DNA of 64,000 nt from Devosia sp. 1566 (lineage in GTDB: Bacteria > Pseudomonadota > Alphaproteobacteria > Rhizobiales > Devosiaceae), in NCBI RefSeq assembly GCF_004005995.1, contig NZ_CP034767.1, forward strand, positions 496,001 through 560,000. The letters run 5' to 3'. Within the stretch, counting starts at the first letter, position 1; each line of letters opens with the position of its first letter. A program made the translations under genes and the position numbers. Under the pieces are notes generated by a model, which searched no databases, was not told where the DNA came from, and saw only the letters and a program-made list of their open reading frames with translations. Below are positions 1 to 7,297 of the stretch, piece by piece.

Positions 1-1
1 C

Positions 2-352
2 GTCTACGGCCTCTTCATCGACCCGCCCCTGGGACGCATCGGCATCGGCGAAAGCGAAGCCCGTAAGCTCGGCCGCCCGGTGCTCAGTGCCACCATGCCC
101 ATGAGCAAGGTCGCCCGCGCCCGCGAGCGGGGCGAAACCGAGGGGCTGATGAAGGTCTTTGTCGATGCGCAAACCCAGCGCATCCTCGGTGCCGCGATCC
201 TTGGCATCCGCGGCGACGAGGTGGTGCAATCGCTGCTGCAGCTGATGACCGGCGATCTGCCCTACACCTCGATGACGCAGACGATGCACATCCACCCCAC
301 CGTCACCGAACTCTTGCCGACGCTCCTTGCCGGCCTCAAGCCGCTGGACTAG
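2..352 (+). CDS. Pyridine nucleotide-disulfide oxidoreductase, C-terminal part (5' end outside window)
   Basis: The reading frame is open from the window edge to a TAG at 350-352, so only the last ~116 residues are visible. They match the dimerisation domain of FAD-dependent class I disulfide oxidoreductases (mercuric reductase/dihydrolipoamide dehydrogenase group): the stretch ending in MHIHPTVTELLPTLL carries the conserved His-x-His-Pro-Thr...Glu, where His and Glu form the proton relay with the active-site disulfide of the partner subunit. The redox-active CxxxxC and the FAD/NAD domains lie upstream and cannot be checked. The exact substrate (mercuric ion, lipoamide, or a generic NAD(P)H oxidoreductase) is therefore undecided. 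Confidence 0.85.
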   Translation, partial: VYGLFIDPPLGRIGIGESEARKLGRPVLSATMPMSKVARARERGETEGLMKVFVDAQTQRILGAAILGIRGDEVVQSLLQLMTGDLPYTSMTQTMHIHPTVTELLPTLLAGLKPLD

Positions 353-357
353 CCCCG

Positions 358-951
358 CTACATCCCCGTCACGAGATACTGCGCCATGAACCACACTTCC
401 TTGGCCAGAAACGGCACCTGGGTTTGCCAGCTGCGATAGCGCGTCGTGGGCGTCGGCGAGGGTCTGGCGATAACGCCCAGCCGGTCCGCGATCATGATTG
501 CGCGGCGCATATGGATGGGGTCCGACACGATCAACACGCTGCCGATCCCATGCGCTTCCAGCACCGCCTTGCCAAAGGCGAGGTTCTCGATCGTCGTGCG
601 CGATTGATCCTCGAGCACAACATCGCCCGCGGGCACGCCGCGCGACACGAGCCAGCGCCGGCTGGCCTCCGCCTCGGTCAAATCATCCTCGGGGCTGAGA
701 CCTCCGGTGACGACAATGCGCCTGACTTGGCCGCGATCATGCAACTCCTGGGCATGGCGCAGCCGCTCCTCGAGCACCGGCGTCGGCCGCTCCCCGATCA
801 CCGCTGCCCCCAGCACCAAAGCGGCGTCAGCGGGCTCGGCTGAGCTCGCTTCGCCATAGCGCCAGATATCGAAGGCCATGCCGCCGCACACCAGCACCAG
901 CAAGAAACTTGCGGCGATGATGGCGCGGTAAACGCGCCGCGCTAGGCCCAT
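358..951 (-). CDS. YdcF family (DUF218) membrane-anchored protein
   Basis: The start is the ATG at 951-949, which overlaps the end of the upstream M29 aminopeptidase gene by 10 bases, so the two are probably translationally coupled. The 197-residue product begins with a short basic stretch and one hydrophobic helix (about residues 9-27), followed by the DUF218 core: DAALVLGAAV, a VVTGG loop, ENLAFGKAVLEAHG and a VSDPIHMRRA segment. Family members such as SanA, ElyC and YdcF are linked to envelope integrity; a catalytic role is not established. The start codon is chosen because longer versions run inside the aminopeptidase reading frame. Confidence 0.85.
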   Translation of the reverse strand: MGLARRVYRAIIAASFLLVLVCGGMAFDIWRYGEASSAEPADAALVLGAAVIGERPTPVLEERLRHAQELHDRGQVRRIVVTGGLSPEDDLTEAEASRRWLVSRGVPAGDVVLEDQSRTTIENLAFGKAVLEAHGIGSVLIVSDPIHMRRAIMIADRLGVIARPSPTPTTRYRSWQTQVPFLAKEVWFMAQYLVTGM

Positions 952-2183
952 TCGCCCCCGCGCATCACCGGCTCGCGCGAGCCGTCGGCATGCACGCCAT
1001 CGATGTCGATCTTGTCCGAGCCAATCATCCAGTCGATATGGATATTGGAGCTGTTGCCGCCCTGGGCATTGATCTGCTCCTGGCTCAAATCCTTGCCGCC
1101 CACAAAGCAATCCGAATAGCACTGGCCCTGCGCGATGTGGCAGGAGGCGTTTTCGTCATAAAGCGTGTTGAAGAACAGGATCCCCGACGCCGAAATCGGC
1201 GAGGAATGGGGCACCAGCGCCACTTCACCCAAGCGACGAGCGCCCTCATCGGTGTCGAGCACCTTGTTGAAGATATCCTGCCCCTTGGATGCCTTGAGCT
1301 CCACCAGTCGCCCGCCCTCGAACCGGCCCTGCATCTCCTCGATCAGCGCGCCATTATGCGACAGCGGCTTGGTCGCCGCCACATAACCATCCACGCGCAT
1401 GCGGTGCGGCGTCGTGAACACTTCTTCGGTGGGGATATTGGGGTTGCAGGTGATGCCGTTCTTGGCTTCCGAGGCGCCGCCCTTCCAGCGATGCCCATCG
1501 GCAAGGCCCACCGTCAAATCGGTGTCCGGCCCGGTATAATGCAGCGCCGAAAACGCCTTGCCGTTCAGCCAGGTCCAGCGGCGCTTGAGATTGGCATTGT
1601 GCTCGGCCCAGGCGGCGATCGGGTCTTCCTGGTCGACACGGCTGGCCGCAAAAATGGCGTCGGCCAGCTTGCCCACCGCCACTTCCTCGCTATCATTGGG
1701 AAACACCAGCTTGGCCCAGGCCGCGCCCGGATAGGACACGATGTTCCAGTTGATGTCGAACCCGGTGATCAGCTGCAGCGCCGGCTTGTAGGCCGCCGAA
1801 TTGGCGCGATTGGCCCGGCCCACCTTGTCGGGGTCCTGGCCCGCCAGCATCATCGGATTGTCGCCCGAAATCGCCAGGCGCGCTGCGTTGTTCTTGAAGG
1901 CATCGGCCATGCCCTGGTAGAGCCAGCCCGCGGCGCGGTCAAAGCTCGCCTCACTGCCGTATTTGTAGCGCGCGAGCGTTGCTTCCTCATCGGCATAGAT
2001 CGTGGTCACGAGCCCGGCGCCTGCCTTATAGGCATGCTCGGTGATCCGGCGCACCAGCGGCACCGCGCTCAAGGGCGCGGTCATCACCAGATCCTGGCCG
2101 GGCTGCAGCTGCAGGCCCACCTTGATGGCAACTTGCGCCAGTTTGTCGAGCTTGACGGGATCGATGGGGCCATTGGTGGTCAT
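942..2183 (-). CDS. Aminopeptidase, M29 family
   Basis: A 413-residue cytoplasmic metallo-aminopeptidase of the M29 (aminopeptidase T/AmpS/PepS) family, full length for the family. It shows the expected N-terminal segment (LAQVAIKVGLQLQPGQDLVM) and the C-terminal metal-site region: a Glu in NIPTEEVF, a Glu in LIEEMQG, the His of LVPHSSPI, a His in ASCHIAQG and the His/Asp of HIDWMIGS. These enzymes remove N-terminal residues from peptides using two divalent metals. The ATG at 2183 has only a weak ribosome binding site. The YdcF gene follows with a 10-base overlap, so a two-gene operon is likely. Confidence 0.92.
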   Translation of the reverse strand: MTTNGPIDPVKLDKLAQVAIKVGLQLQPGQDLVMTAPLSAVPLVRRITEHAYKAGAGLVTTIYADEEATLARYKYGSEASFDRAAGWLYQGMADAFKNNAARLAISGDNPMMLAGQDPDKVGRANRANSAAYKPALQLITGFDINWNIVSYPGAAWAKLVFPNDSEEVAVGKLADAIFAASRVDQEDPIAAWAEHNANLKRRWTWLNGKAFSALHYTGPDTDLTVGLADGHRWKGGASEAKNGITCNPNIPTEEVFTTPHRMRVDGYVAATKPLSHNGALIEEMQGRFEGGRLVELKASKGQDIFNKVLDTDEGARRLGEVALVPHSSPISASGILFFNTLYDENASCHIAQGQCYSDCFVGGKDLSQEQINAQGGNSSNIHIDWMIGSDKIDIDGVHADGSREPVMRGGEWA

Positions 2184-2263
2184 GGAATAAAACCGAAGCA
2201 GTGAACAACTGCGGCCAAACTACCCGCTCCCACCGCGCCCGGCCAGCCAAAACGCTACTCCAT

Positions 2264-2312
2264 TTGATCTAGATCAAGAAGCGCATCTCCCGCCGGGGCT
2301 AGAACCCTCTCC
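2264..2312 (+). promoter_or_regulatory. FNR/FixK box with a class II promoter
   Basis: TTGATCTAGATCAA at 2264-2277 is a perfect copy of the alphaproteobacterial FNR/FixK/Anr palindrome TTGAT-N4-ATCAA. A -10-like TAGAAC lies at 2300-2305, predicting a transcription start near 2312. The box centre (2270.5) would then sit at -41.5, the classic position for FNR-type class II activation. The first gene downstream is the 30-residue ORF at 2334. Inference: low-oxygen induction of that small protein. Confidence 0.8.
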
Positions 2313-2333
2313 AGAAACAACGGAGAGCCGGAA

Positions 2334-2426
2334 ATGACCATTCTCATCGTCGCTGCAATTGTTGCCATGTTCGCAGCCTTCATGGCAGCCCTGGCTTATG
2401 GCGAATACACCACCGACACGATCTGA
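2334..2426 (+). CDS. 30-residue single-pass membrane protein
   Basis: A short gene with every expected signal: FNR/FixK box and -10 upstream, ribosome binding site GGAGAG at 2322-2327 six bases before the ATG, and a strong intrinsic terminator at 2479-2520. The product MTILIVAAIVAMFAAFMAAL plus ten more residues is almost entirely one transmembrane helix, with a short polar C-terminal tail (GEYTTDTI). Its function is unknown to me. The size and the FNR-type control recall small accessory subunits of terminal oxidases (CydX/CcoH-like) or other respiration-linked micropeptides, but no oxidase genes are nearby. That it is an expressed gene is well supported; the role is not. Confidence 0.75.
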   Translation: MTILIVAAIVAMFAAFMAALAYGEYTTDTI

Positions 2427-2478
2427 TTTTCTCGGCTGGGCACTCTGTATCGAGCCCCCGGCACTCCCACCCGACCAG

Positions 2479-2520
2479 CGGCGCGGCTTCCCTTCCCGGA
2501 AGCCGCGCCGTTGTTTTTTT
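2479..2520 (+). terminator. Intrinsic terminator of the 30-residue protein gene
   Basis: A perfect 13-bp stem (2479-2491 with 2498-2510), a 6-base loop, then TTGTTTTTTT at 2511-2520. It is one of the strongest terminators in the window and closes the small FNR-box transcript about 50 bases after its stop codon. Confidence 0.92.
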
Positions 2521-2625
2521 GCCCCTCACCTTGCCACCCCTCACATTGGCGTGAGTTTTGGCTCTTGGCAAAACGCGGCTCTTCCTCTAAGAACCATCCC
2601 CTGTTCCGGGCCGGGGAGGCGTTGC

Positions 2626-2667
2626 ATGACAGTATCGATCACCGTTTCCCCATCGGGTCGACGCTAG
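2626..2667 (+). CDS. Possible 13-residue leader peptide
   Basis: GGGGAGG at 2613-2619 stands six bases before an ATG that opens a 13-codon ORF, MTVSITVSPSGRR, stopping with TAG at 2665-2667. A promoter-like pair TTGGCA (2565-2570) and TAAGAA (2588-2593) with 17-bp spacing precedes it. A short bulged hairpin followed by TTTTTT (2683-2709) comes 15 bases after the stop. This order (promoter, strong ribosome binding site, minute ORF, terminator, structural gene) resembles an attenuation leader for the ABC exporter that begins at 2815. It could equally be an independent micro-gene or a small RNA. The peptide has Ser/Thr/Val runs and no obvious single-amino-acid sensor run. Confidence 0.4.
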   Translation: MTVSITVSPSGRR

Positions 2668-2682
2668 TTTAGGCGTTACCCG

Positions 2683-2709
2683 GGCTGCCCCTCGCGGCGC
2701 CGCTTTTTT
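2683..2709 (+). terminator. Short terminator or attenuator before the ABC exporter gene
   Basis: The arms GGCTGCC (2683-2689, one bulged T) and GGCGCC (2696-2701) enclose a 6-base loop and are followed within two bases by six T residues. The stem is weak, but its place between the leader ORF and the ABC exporter gene makes regulated read-through possible. Confidence 0.5.
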
Positions 2710-2814
2710 CCGCCACAACCTGATATCTTGCCCCGGCGCCTTTAAGCCCTTCCGGTTGTGCGTTTTTCCCATTGCCATCGAGGACCGGTGCGCCAACGCC
2801 GCCGGAAACCCCCA

Positions 2815-4623
2815 ATGTCGTCAAACAAGCTTCCTTTCCGCGCCGATGCCTTTCGCGACGTGCTTGGCTTCACCTTTGCCCATTGGCGGGGCCAGCCCTG
2901 GCGCATCGCCACCATTGCCACTTTGGTGCTGCTGGCAACGCTGGCCGAAGCGCTGACCCCCATTTTTGCCGGGCGTCTCGTTGATGCCGTCGCCTCGGGC
3001 TCGGGGCAGGACGAGAGCTTCTGGTGGGCGGCGGTGATCGCCTTTTGGACCATGGTCGGGCTCTATCTGAGCTCGGTCGTGCTGCGCCAGCTCGTTTACT
3101 TCAACATCATTCCCTTCACCCTGCGCATCATGAGCAATGTGGTGAACACCGCTTTTCATCGGGTGCAGCGCTTCTCGACCGATTGGCACGCCAACAGCTT
3201 TGCCGGCTCCACCGTGCGCAAGATCACGCGCGGCAATGGCGCCATTGATCTGCTCAACGATACGCTGCTGGTGGCCCTGTGGCCCTCCTTGCTGATGCTG
3301 ATTGGCGCCACCGTCATCCTGGGGCTGGCCTGGCCCGTCATGGGCCTTGTCGTTGGCATCGGCTCGATCATCTTTGTCACCGTCACCGTGCTGATGTCGG
3401 TCAATTTCGTGGCTCCCGCCGGCGCCCTCGCCAATGCCTGGGATACCCGCATGGGCGGCGCTCTGGCCGATGCCGTCAGCTGCAATTCCGTGGTCAAGGC
3501 GTTCGGCGCCGAGGAGCGCGAGGAAAGCCGGCTCGAAAGTGTCGTGGCCAAATGGCGCTCGCGCACCCGCCGGGTCTGGACCCGTGGCACGATCAATGGC
3601 GGCGTGCAGGGCGCCATGATGGCGCTGATGCAGGCCGCGGTCCTCGGCACGGCCCTGCTGCTCTGGCGCCAGGGCGCCGCTTCGCCGGGCGACATCACCT
3701 TTGTCCTCACCATGTTCTTTGTGCTGCAGGGGCATCTGCGCGATGTCGGCCAGCACATCCGCAACCTGCAGCGCTCGGTCAACGACATGGAAGAACTGGT
3801 GCGTCTCAATCACGAGCCGCTCGGCATTGACGACAAGCCCGGCGCCAAGCCCATCCGCATCACTGCGGGTGCGATTGAGTTCGACCACATCACCTTCCAG
3901 TACGGTTCGCACCAGACCGCGCTCTACCGCGATTTCTCGGTCGAGATCGCGCCGGGCGAACGGGTGGGTCTCGTGGGTCATTCCGGCTCGGGCAAGACCA
4001 CTTTCGTCAAGCTGATCCAGCGCCTTTATGACGTCAATTCGGGCGCCATTCGCATCGATGGGCAAAACATCGCCGACGTGCAGCAATCCTCGCTGCGCGG
4101 CCAGATCGCCATTGTGCAACAGGAGCCGATCCTGTTTCACCGCACCCTGGCCGAAAACATCGCCTATGCCCGCCCCGGCGCCAGCCGCGCCCAGATCGAG
4201 CAGGCTGCCCGCCAGGCCAGCGCCCATGACTTCATCATGAACCTGCCCAAGGGCTACGAGACCATGGTGGGCGAGCGGGGCGTCAAGCTCTCGGGCGGCG
4301 AGCGCCAGCGCGTGGCCATCGCTCGGGCATTCCTCGCCGATGCGCGCATCCTCATCCTCGATGAAGCGACCTCGAGTCTGGACAGCGAAAGCGAAGTGCT
4401 GATCCAGCAGGCCATGGAACGCCTGATGGTCGGCCGCACCACCCTTGTCATCGCGCACCGCCTCTCAACGGTACGCGCCCTCGATCGCCTCCTCGTCTTC
4501 GACAAGGGCCGCATCGTCGAGGAAGGCACCCACGACCAGCTGATCACCCTCAAAGCCGGCATCTACCGCCGTCTCTTCGAACGCCAGGCCCTCGAACTCA
4601 CCAAAGGCCTCAAGATCGCCTGA
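2815..4623 (+). CDS. ABC exporter, fused permease and ATPase (half-transporter)
   Basis: A 602-residue half-transporter with an N-terminal six-helix exporter domain (about residues 20-320) and a C-terminal nucleotide-binding domain (about 355-590). The ATPase has all motifs: Walker A GHSGSGKTT, Q-loop IVQQEPILF, signature LSGGERQR, Walker B ILILDEATSSLD and H-loop IAHRLST. It should homodimerise in the inner membrane and export a hydrophobic or lipid-like substrate, as MsbA, Atm1 or glucan exporters do; the substrate cannot be read from sequence. The start is taken as the ATG at 2815 (MSSNKLPF...) because upstream codons in frame give an unnatural Arg-rich leader. A possible leader peptide and attenuator lie upstream. 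Confidence 0.9.
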   Translation: MSSNKLPFRADAFRDVLGFTFAHWRGQPWRIATIATLVLLATLAEALTPIFAGRLVDAVASGSGQDESFWWAAVIAFWTMVGLYLSSVVLRQLVYFNIIPFTLRIMSNVVNTAFHRVQRFSTDWHANSFAGSTVRKITRGNGAIDLLNDTLLVALWPSLLMLIGATVILGLAWPVMGLVVGIGSIIFVTVTVLMSVNFVAPAGALANAWDTRMGGALADAVSCNSVVKAFGAEEREESRLESVVAKWRSRTRRVWTRGTINGGVQGAMMALMQAAVLGTALLLWRQGAASPGDITFVLTMFFVLQGHLRDVGQHIRNLQRSVNDMEELVRLNHEPLGIDDKPGAKPIRITAGAIEFDHITFQYGSHQTALYRDFSVEIAPGERVGLVGHSGSGKTTFVKLIQRLYDVNSGAIRIDGQNIADVQQSSLRGQIAIVQQEPILFHRTLAENIAYARPGASRAQIEQAARQASAHDFIMNLPKGYETMVGERGVKLSGGERQRVAIARAFLADARILILDEATSSLDSESEVLIQQAMERLMVGRTTLVIAHRLSTVRALDRLLVFDKGRIVEEGTHDQLITLKAGIYRRLFERQALELTKGLKIA

Positions 4624-4681
4624 GGAAAGCGCGGCAATCACCCAGCTCCAAGCGGTCGATCACCGCTGATCGGGAGCGTCA

Positions 4682-4713
4682 CCCTCCCCTCGGGAGAGGG
4701 ACGGGGTGGGGGG
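4682..4713. repeat. Dispersed palindromic repeat, copy 1
   Basis: CCCTC and GAGGG arms followed by a GGGGTGGGG tail form a G/C-only hairpin in the convergent gap between the ABC exporter and ohr. It shares its pattern (CCCTCCCC...GAGGG...GGG-x-GGGG) with the copy at 5369-5403. Such REP-like elements are common between genes in Hyphomicrobiales. Confidence 0.6.
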
Positions 4714-4761
4714 AACGAGAGGCCCAAACCTCATCGCCCCACACCCCTTCAAAACTCAAAA

Positions 4762-5187
4762 CTACTCGACTTCGAGCGTTACCTCAAAACCCTTGCGCGA
4801 CACTTCGCTATAGGGGCAGATCACATGGGCGCGCTGCACCACATCCTCGGCGGTGGCCTTGTCGAGCCCCGGCAGGTGCACCTTGAGCGCCGCCTGGATC
4901 CAGAAACCCTCGCCGTCTTCGCGGTCCCGGAAGCTCACTTCCGCCGTCACCGTCGAATCTTCGCTGATCGGGGTCTTGGTCTTGCGCGCCGCACCCTTGA
5001 TCGCGCCCAAAAAGCAGGCCGAATAGCCCAGGGCAAACAACTGCTCGGGATTGGTGCCGCGCGCGCCGTCGCCGCCCAGCTCCTTGGGCGTGGTCAGCGT
5101 CACATCGAGCACGCCATCATCGGTCGCGCCGTGGCCGGAGCGGCCGCCGGTGGAAGTGGCGCGTGCGGTGTACATGATCTTCGTCAT
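4762..5187 (-). CDS. ohr: Organic hydroperoxide resistance protein (Ohr/OsmC family)
   Basis: A 141-residue thiol peroxidase that reduces organic hydroperoxides in the cytoplasm using lipoyl-type reductants. The two catalytic cysteines are present: the peroxidatic Cys58 in GYSACFLGA and the resolving Cys124 in VICPYSE. Arg16 in the N-terminal TSTGGRSGH and Glu48 in NPEQLFALG complete the expected site. The length is standard. No ohrR-type MarR regulator is next to it, unlike in many rhizobia, so its peroxide response must be encoded elsewhere or be absent. Confidence 0.95.
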   Translation of the reverse strand: MTKIMYTARATSTGGRSGHGATDDGVLDVTLTTPKELGGDGARGTNPEQLFALGYSACFLGAIKGAARKTKTPISEDSTVTAEVSFRDREDGEGFWIQAALKVHLPGLDKATAEDVVQRAHVICPYSEVSRKGFEVTLEVE

Positions 5188-5557
5188 TGCTTTTGATCCT
5201 TTGCTGGGTCGAGCCCCAAGCTTAGTCTGTCCAGTGCTTGCCGTTGCAAGGCTTTTGACGCGCTTGGTTACGTCTCATTGAACGCCTCGATCGCTAATAT
5301 GGTCGCATCGGCGGCAGGAAGGCCTCAACCGGCCGAAGCTACCTGCACCATTGCTGAGGCCTTGCCTTCCCTCCCCCTTGAGGGGAGGGACCGAGGGAGG
5401 GGGCCGCGGTGTCCTTGCACCGGCGCTTCCTCGCCGCCGTACTATTGCACCCGCTCCAGCGAACAATGCCTTCGCCTCGCGCCCGATGGTTGGAACAATG
5501 CGGGGGCACTATATCCAACGGGACATTCAGCCACCCCCGTCTCCGAAAGGCCCGACC
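5188..5557. other. 370-bp gap between ohr and the VOC gene
   Basis: The divergent region between ohr (minus) and the VOC protein (plus). It holds the second palindromic repeat (5369-5403) and presumably both promoters. I see no convincing ORF and no OhrR-type operator. Confidence 0.5.
5369..5403. repeat. Dispersed palindromic repeat, copy 2
   Basis: CCCTCCCC (5369-5376) and GGGGAGGG (5382-5389) form a perfect 8-bp stem with a CTTGA loop, followed by ACCGAGGGAGGGGG. It has the same architecture as the copy at 4682-4713, about 690 bases away on the other side of ohr. Confidence 0.65.
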
Positions 5558-6475
5558 ATGATCGACGCCAGCGTTCAAACCGATATCCGCTCCCAGCCCC
5601 TCCTGCCGCTGACGACGCGGCTGGGTCCCGTCCATCTTGCGGTCACCGACCGCGCCAAGGCCCTCGCCATCTGGCGCGACGTTGTTGGCCTGCGCCTGCT
5701 GTCGGAAACCGGCAATGCGCTGGTGTTGGGGGCAGGGGACCAGCCCCTCATCGTGCTCGAAACCGGCGCCCTGCGGCCATCCGTGGCGCGCACGATCGGG
5801 CTTTATCATGTGGCCATCCACGTCCCCAGCCGCGCCGACCTCGCGCAACTGGCGCTGCGCGCGCTCGCCCATAATTTGCGCATCGCGCCTACCGACCATC
5901 TGGTGTCCGAAGCCATCTATCTCTGGGACCTCGACGGCAATGGCATCGAGATCACCTTCGAGACGCCCTGGCGCGGCACGCTCGGTCATCCCGATCAGGG
6001 TCATTATGCCGTCACCGCCGATGGCCAGCCCCATTCGGGCCGCGACCCCATCGATCTGCGCGGCCTGCTGGCTGAACTCGGCCCCAACCCGCTGCCCCAG
6101 CAAACGATGCCGGCCGGCACCCGGATCGGCCATATCCATCTGCATGTAACCGACCTCAACCTTGCCACCACATTTTACCGGGACGTCATCGGCTTTGCCG
6201 GGTTCCTTTTGATCCATTCCTTTGGCATGGGCGATGTCGGGCTCGACTACATGCCCCATACCCTGGCCTACAACATCTGGTCGGGTCCCGATGCCGTGCT
6301 GCCGCCGCCCGGCTCGGCCGGCCTGCGCTGGTTCACCATCACCGTGCCCGATGCGGCGACCCTCGCGGCTGTCGAAGGGCGGCTGCAAAATTCGGGCGCT
6401 CCAATTGCCCCGATCGAGAGTGGCATCGAAACGCGTGACCCATTCGGCAACCGCGTGCATATTGTGGTTGGCTGA
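5558..6475 (+). CDS. VOC-superfamily protein, catechol 2,3-dioxygenase (CatE)-like
   Basis: A 305-residue protein made of two vicinal-oxygen-chelate modules, roughly residues 20-140 and 185-300. Potential metal ligands are the His of GPVHLAVTD and GLYHVAIHV, the His of IGHIHLHVTDL and a Glu in NGIEITFE. This two-domain arrangement matches the CatE-type extradiol ring-cleaving dioxygenases, often annotated simply as glyoxalase/dioxygenase. No other aromatic-degradation genes are adjacent, so the substrate is open. The start is the ATG at 5558, with GAAAGG at about -12. Confidence 0.85.
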   Translation: MIDASVQTDIRSQPLLPLTTRLGPVHLAVTDRAKALAIWRDVVGLRLLSETGNALVLGAGDQPLIVLETGALRPSVARTIGLYHVAIHVPSRADLAQLALRALAHNLRIAPTDHLVSEAIYLWDLDGNGIEITFETPWRGTLGHPDQGHYAVTADGQPHSGRDPIDLRGLLAELGPNPLPQQTMPAGTRIGHIHLHVTDLNLATTFYRDVIGFAGFLLIHSFGMGDVGLDYMPHTLAYNIWSGPDAVLPPPGSAGLRWFTITVPDAATLAAVEGRLQNSGAPIAPIESGIETRDPFGNRVHIVVG

Positions 6476-6523
6476 GCCCTGGTGAACAGGCGTTCAGAAC
6501 CCGTTCATCAAGGTGGCAGAACC

Positions 6524-7069
6524 ATGAAAAACGCCGATGACGTGCTGCAATTCTGGTTCGTCGACCACGGCCCGGACGACTGGTTTGGCGGCAAGCCCGA
6601 GTTCGACGGCGCCCTCAGTGAGAGCTTTGCCGAAACCCACGCCCGGGTCGGCAAGGCCGAAGCCTGGACCTGGCGCCACAGCCCCGCCGGGCGCCTCGCC
6701 GAGATCATCGTGCTCGACCAGTTCTCGCGCCAGCTCCACCGCGGCAACGCCCAGGGTTTCGCCTGGGATTCCATGGCCTTAGCTCTGGCGCAAGAAGCCC
6801 TGGCGCTCGATGCCGACCACGCGGTGGAAGCCATCCGCCGCCCCTTTTTCTACCTGCCCTTCATGCATTCGGAATCCATCATCATCCAGCATGAAGGGGT
6901 TCGTCTTTACCAGGCGCTGGGCGATCCCGAGCAGCTGCAGTTCATGCTCGATCACCTGCACGCGATCGAGCGCTTCGGCCGCTTTCCCTTCCGCAACAAG
7001 GCCTTAGGCCGTACCAGCACCCCCGAGGAAGAGCACTACATGGCCGAAGCGGGTGATCGCAGGTTTTAG
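6524..7069 (+). CDS. DUF924 family protein
   Basis: A 181-residue helical protein of the DUF924 family, recognisable by DVLQFWF near the N terminus, the central IIVLDQFSRQLHRG and the C-terminal IERFGRFPFRNKALGR signature. The fold is TPR-like and all-alpha; no biochemical activity is established. The start chosen is the ATG at 6524, eight bases after AGGTGG; a longer reading from 6482 has no ribosome binding site. Confidence 0.9.
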   Translation: MKNADDVLQFWFVDHGPDDWFGGKPEFDGALSESFAETHARVGKAEAWTWRHSPAGRLAEIIVLDQFSRQLHRGNAQGFAWDSMALALAQEALALDADHAVEAIRRPFFYLPFMHSESIIIQHEGVRLYQALGDPEQLQFMLDHLHAIERFGRFPFRNKALGRTSTPEEEHYMAEAGDRRF

Positions 7070-7117
7070 CGCAACCATGCTCTCCCTCGCTCCGTTGAGC
7101 GCAAAAGGAGATCGATA

Positions 7118-7297
7118 ATGGAAGTTCAATCCGGCCCATCCATCTGGCTGATCCTGCTCACCATCGGCGTCATCGCCCTCGCGCTCGCCGTGGTGTTCGG
7201 CATCATGCGCAACCGCAATCGCACCCCCGGGGAAAAGGCCGTCACGGAAGCCGCAACCCGCGCAACCTACCAGGCCGAAGACCGCGACCGCACCTAG
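7118..7297 (+). CDS. 59-residue single-pass membrane protein
   Basis: A small gene absent from simple length-filtered ORF calls. AAGGAG at 7105-7110 is seven bases before the ATG at 7118. The product has a short extracytoplasmic N terminus, one hydrophobic helix (about residues 9-28, WLILLTIGVIALALAVVFG), a basic MRNRNR stop-transfer motif and a ~28-residue polar cytoplasmic tail rich in Ala, Thr and Glu. The gene ends at 7297, overlapping the last four bases of the convergent sugar kinase. I do not recognise a family. Confidence 0.7.
   Translation: MEVQSGPSIWLILLTIGVIALALAVVFGIMRNRNRTPGEKAVTEAATRATYQAEDRDRT

Noticed and set aside
2821..4458. 545-codon open frame antisense to the ABC exporter
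   Set aside because: Rich in His, Asp and Gly with no family features; it mirrors the codon bias of the exporter gene.
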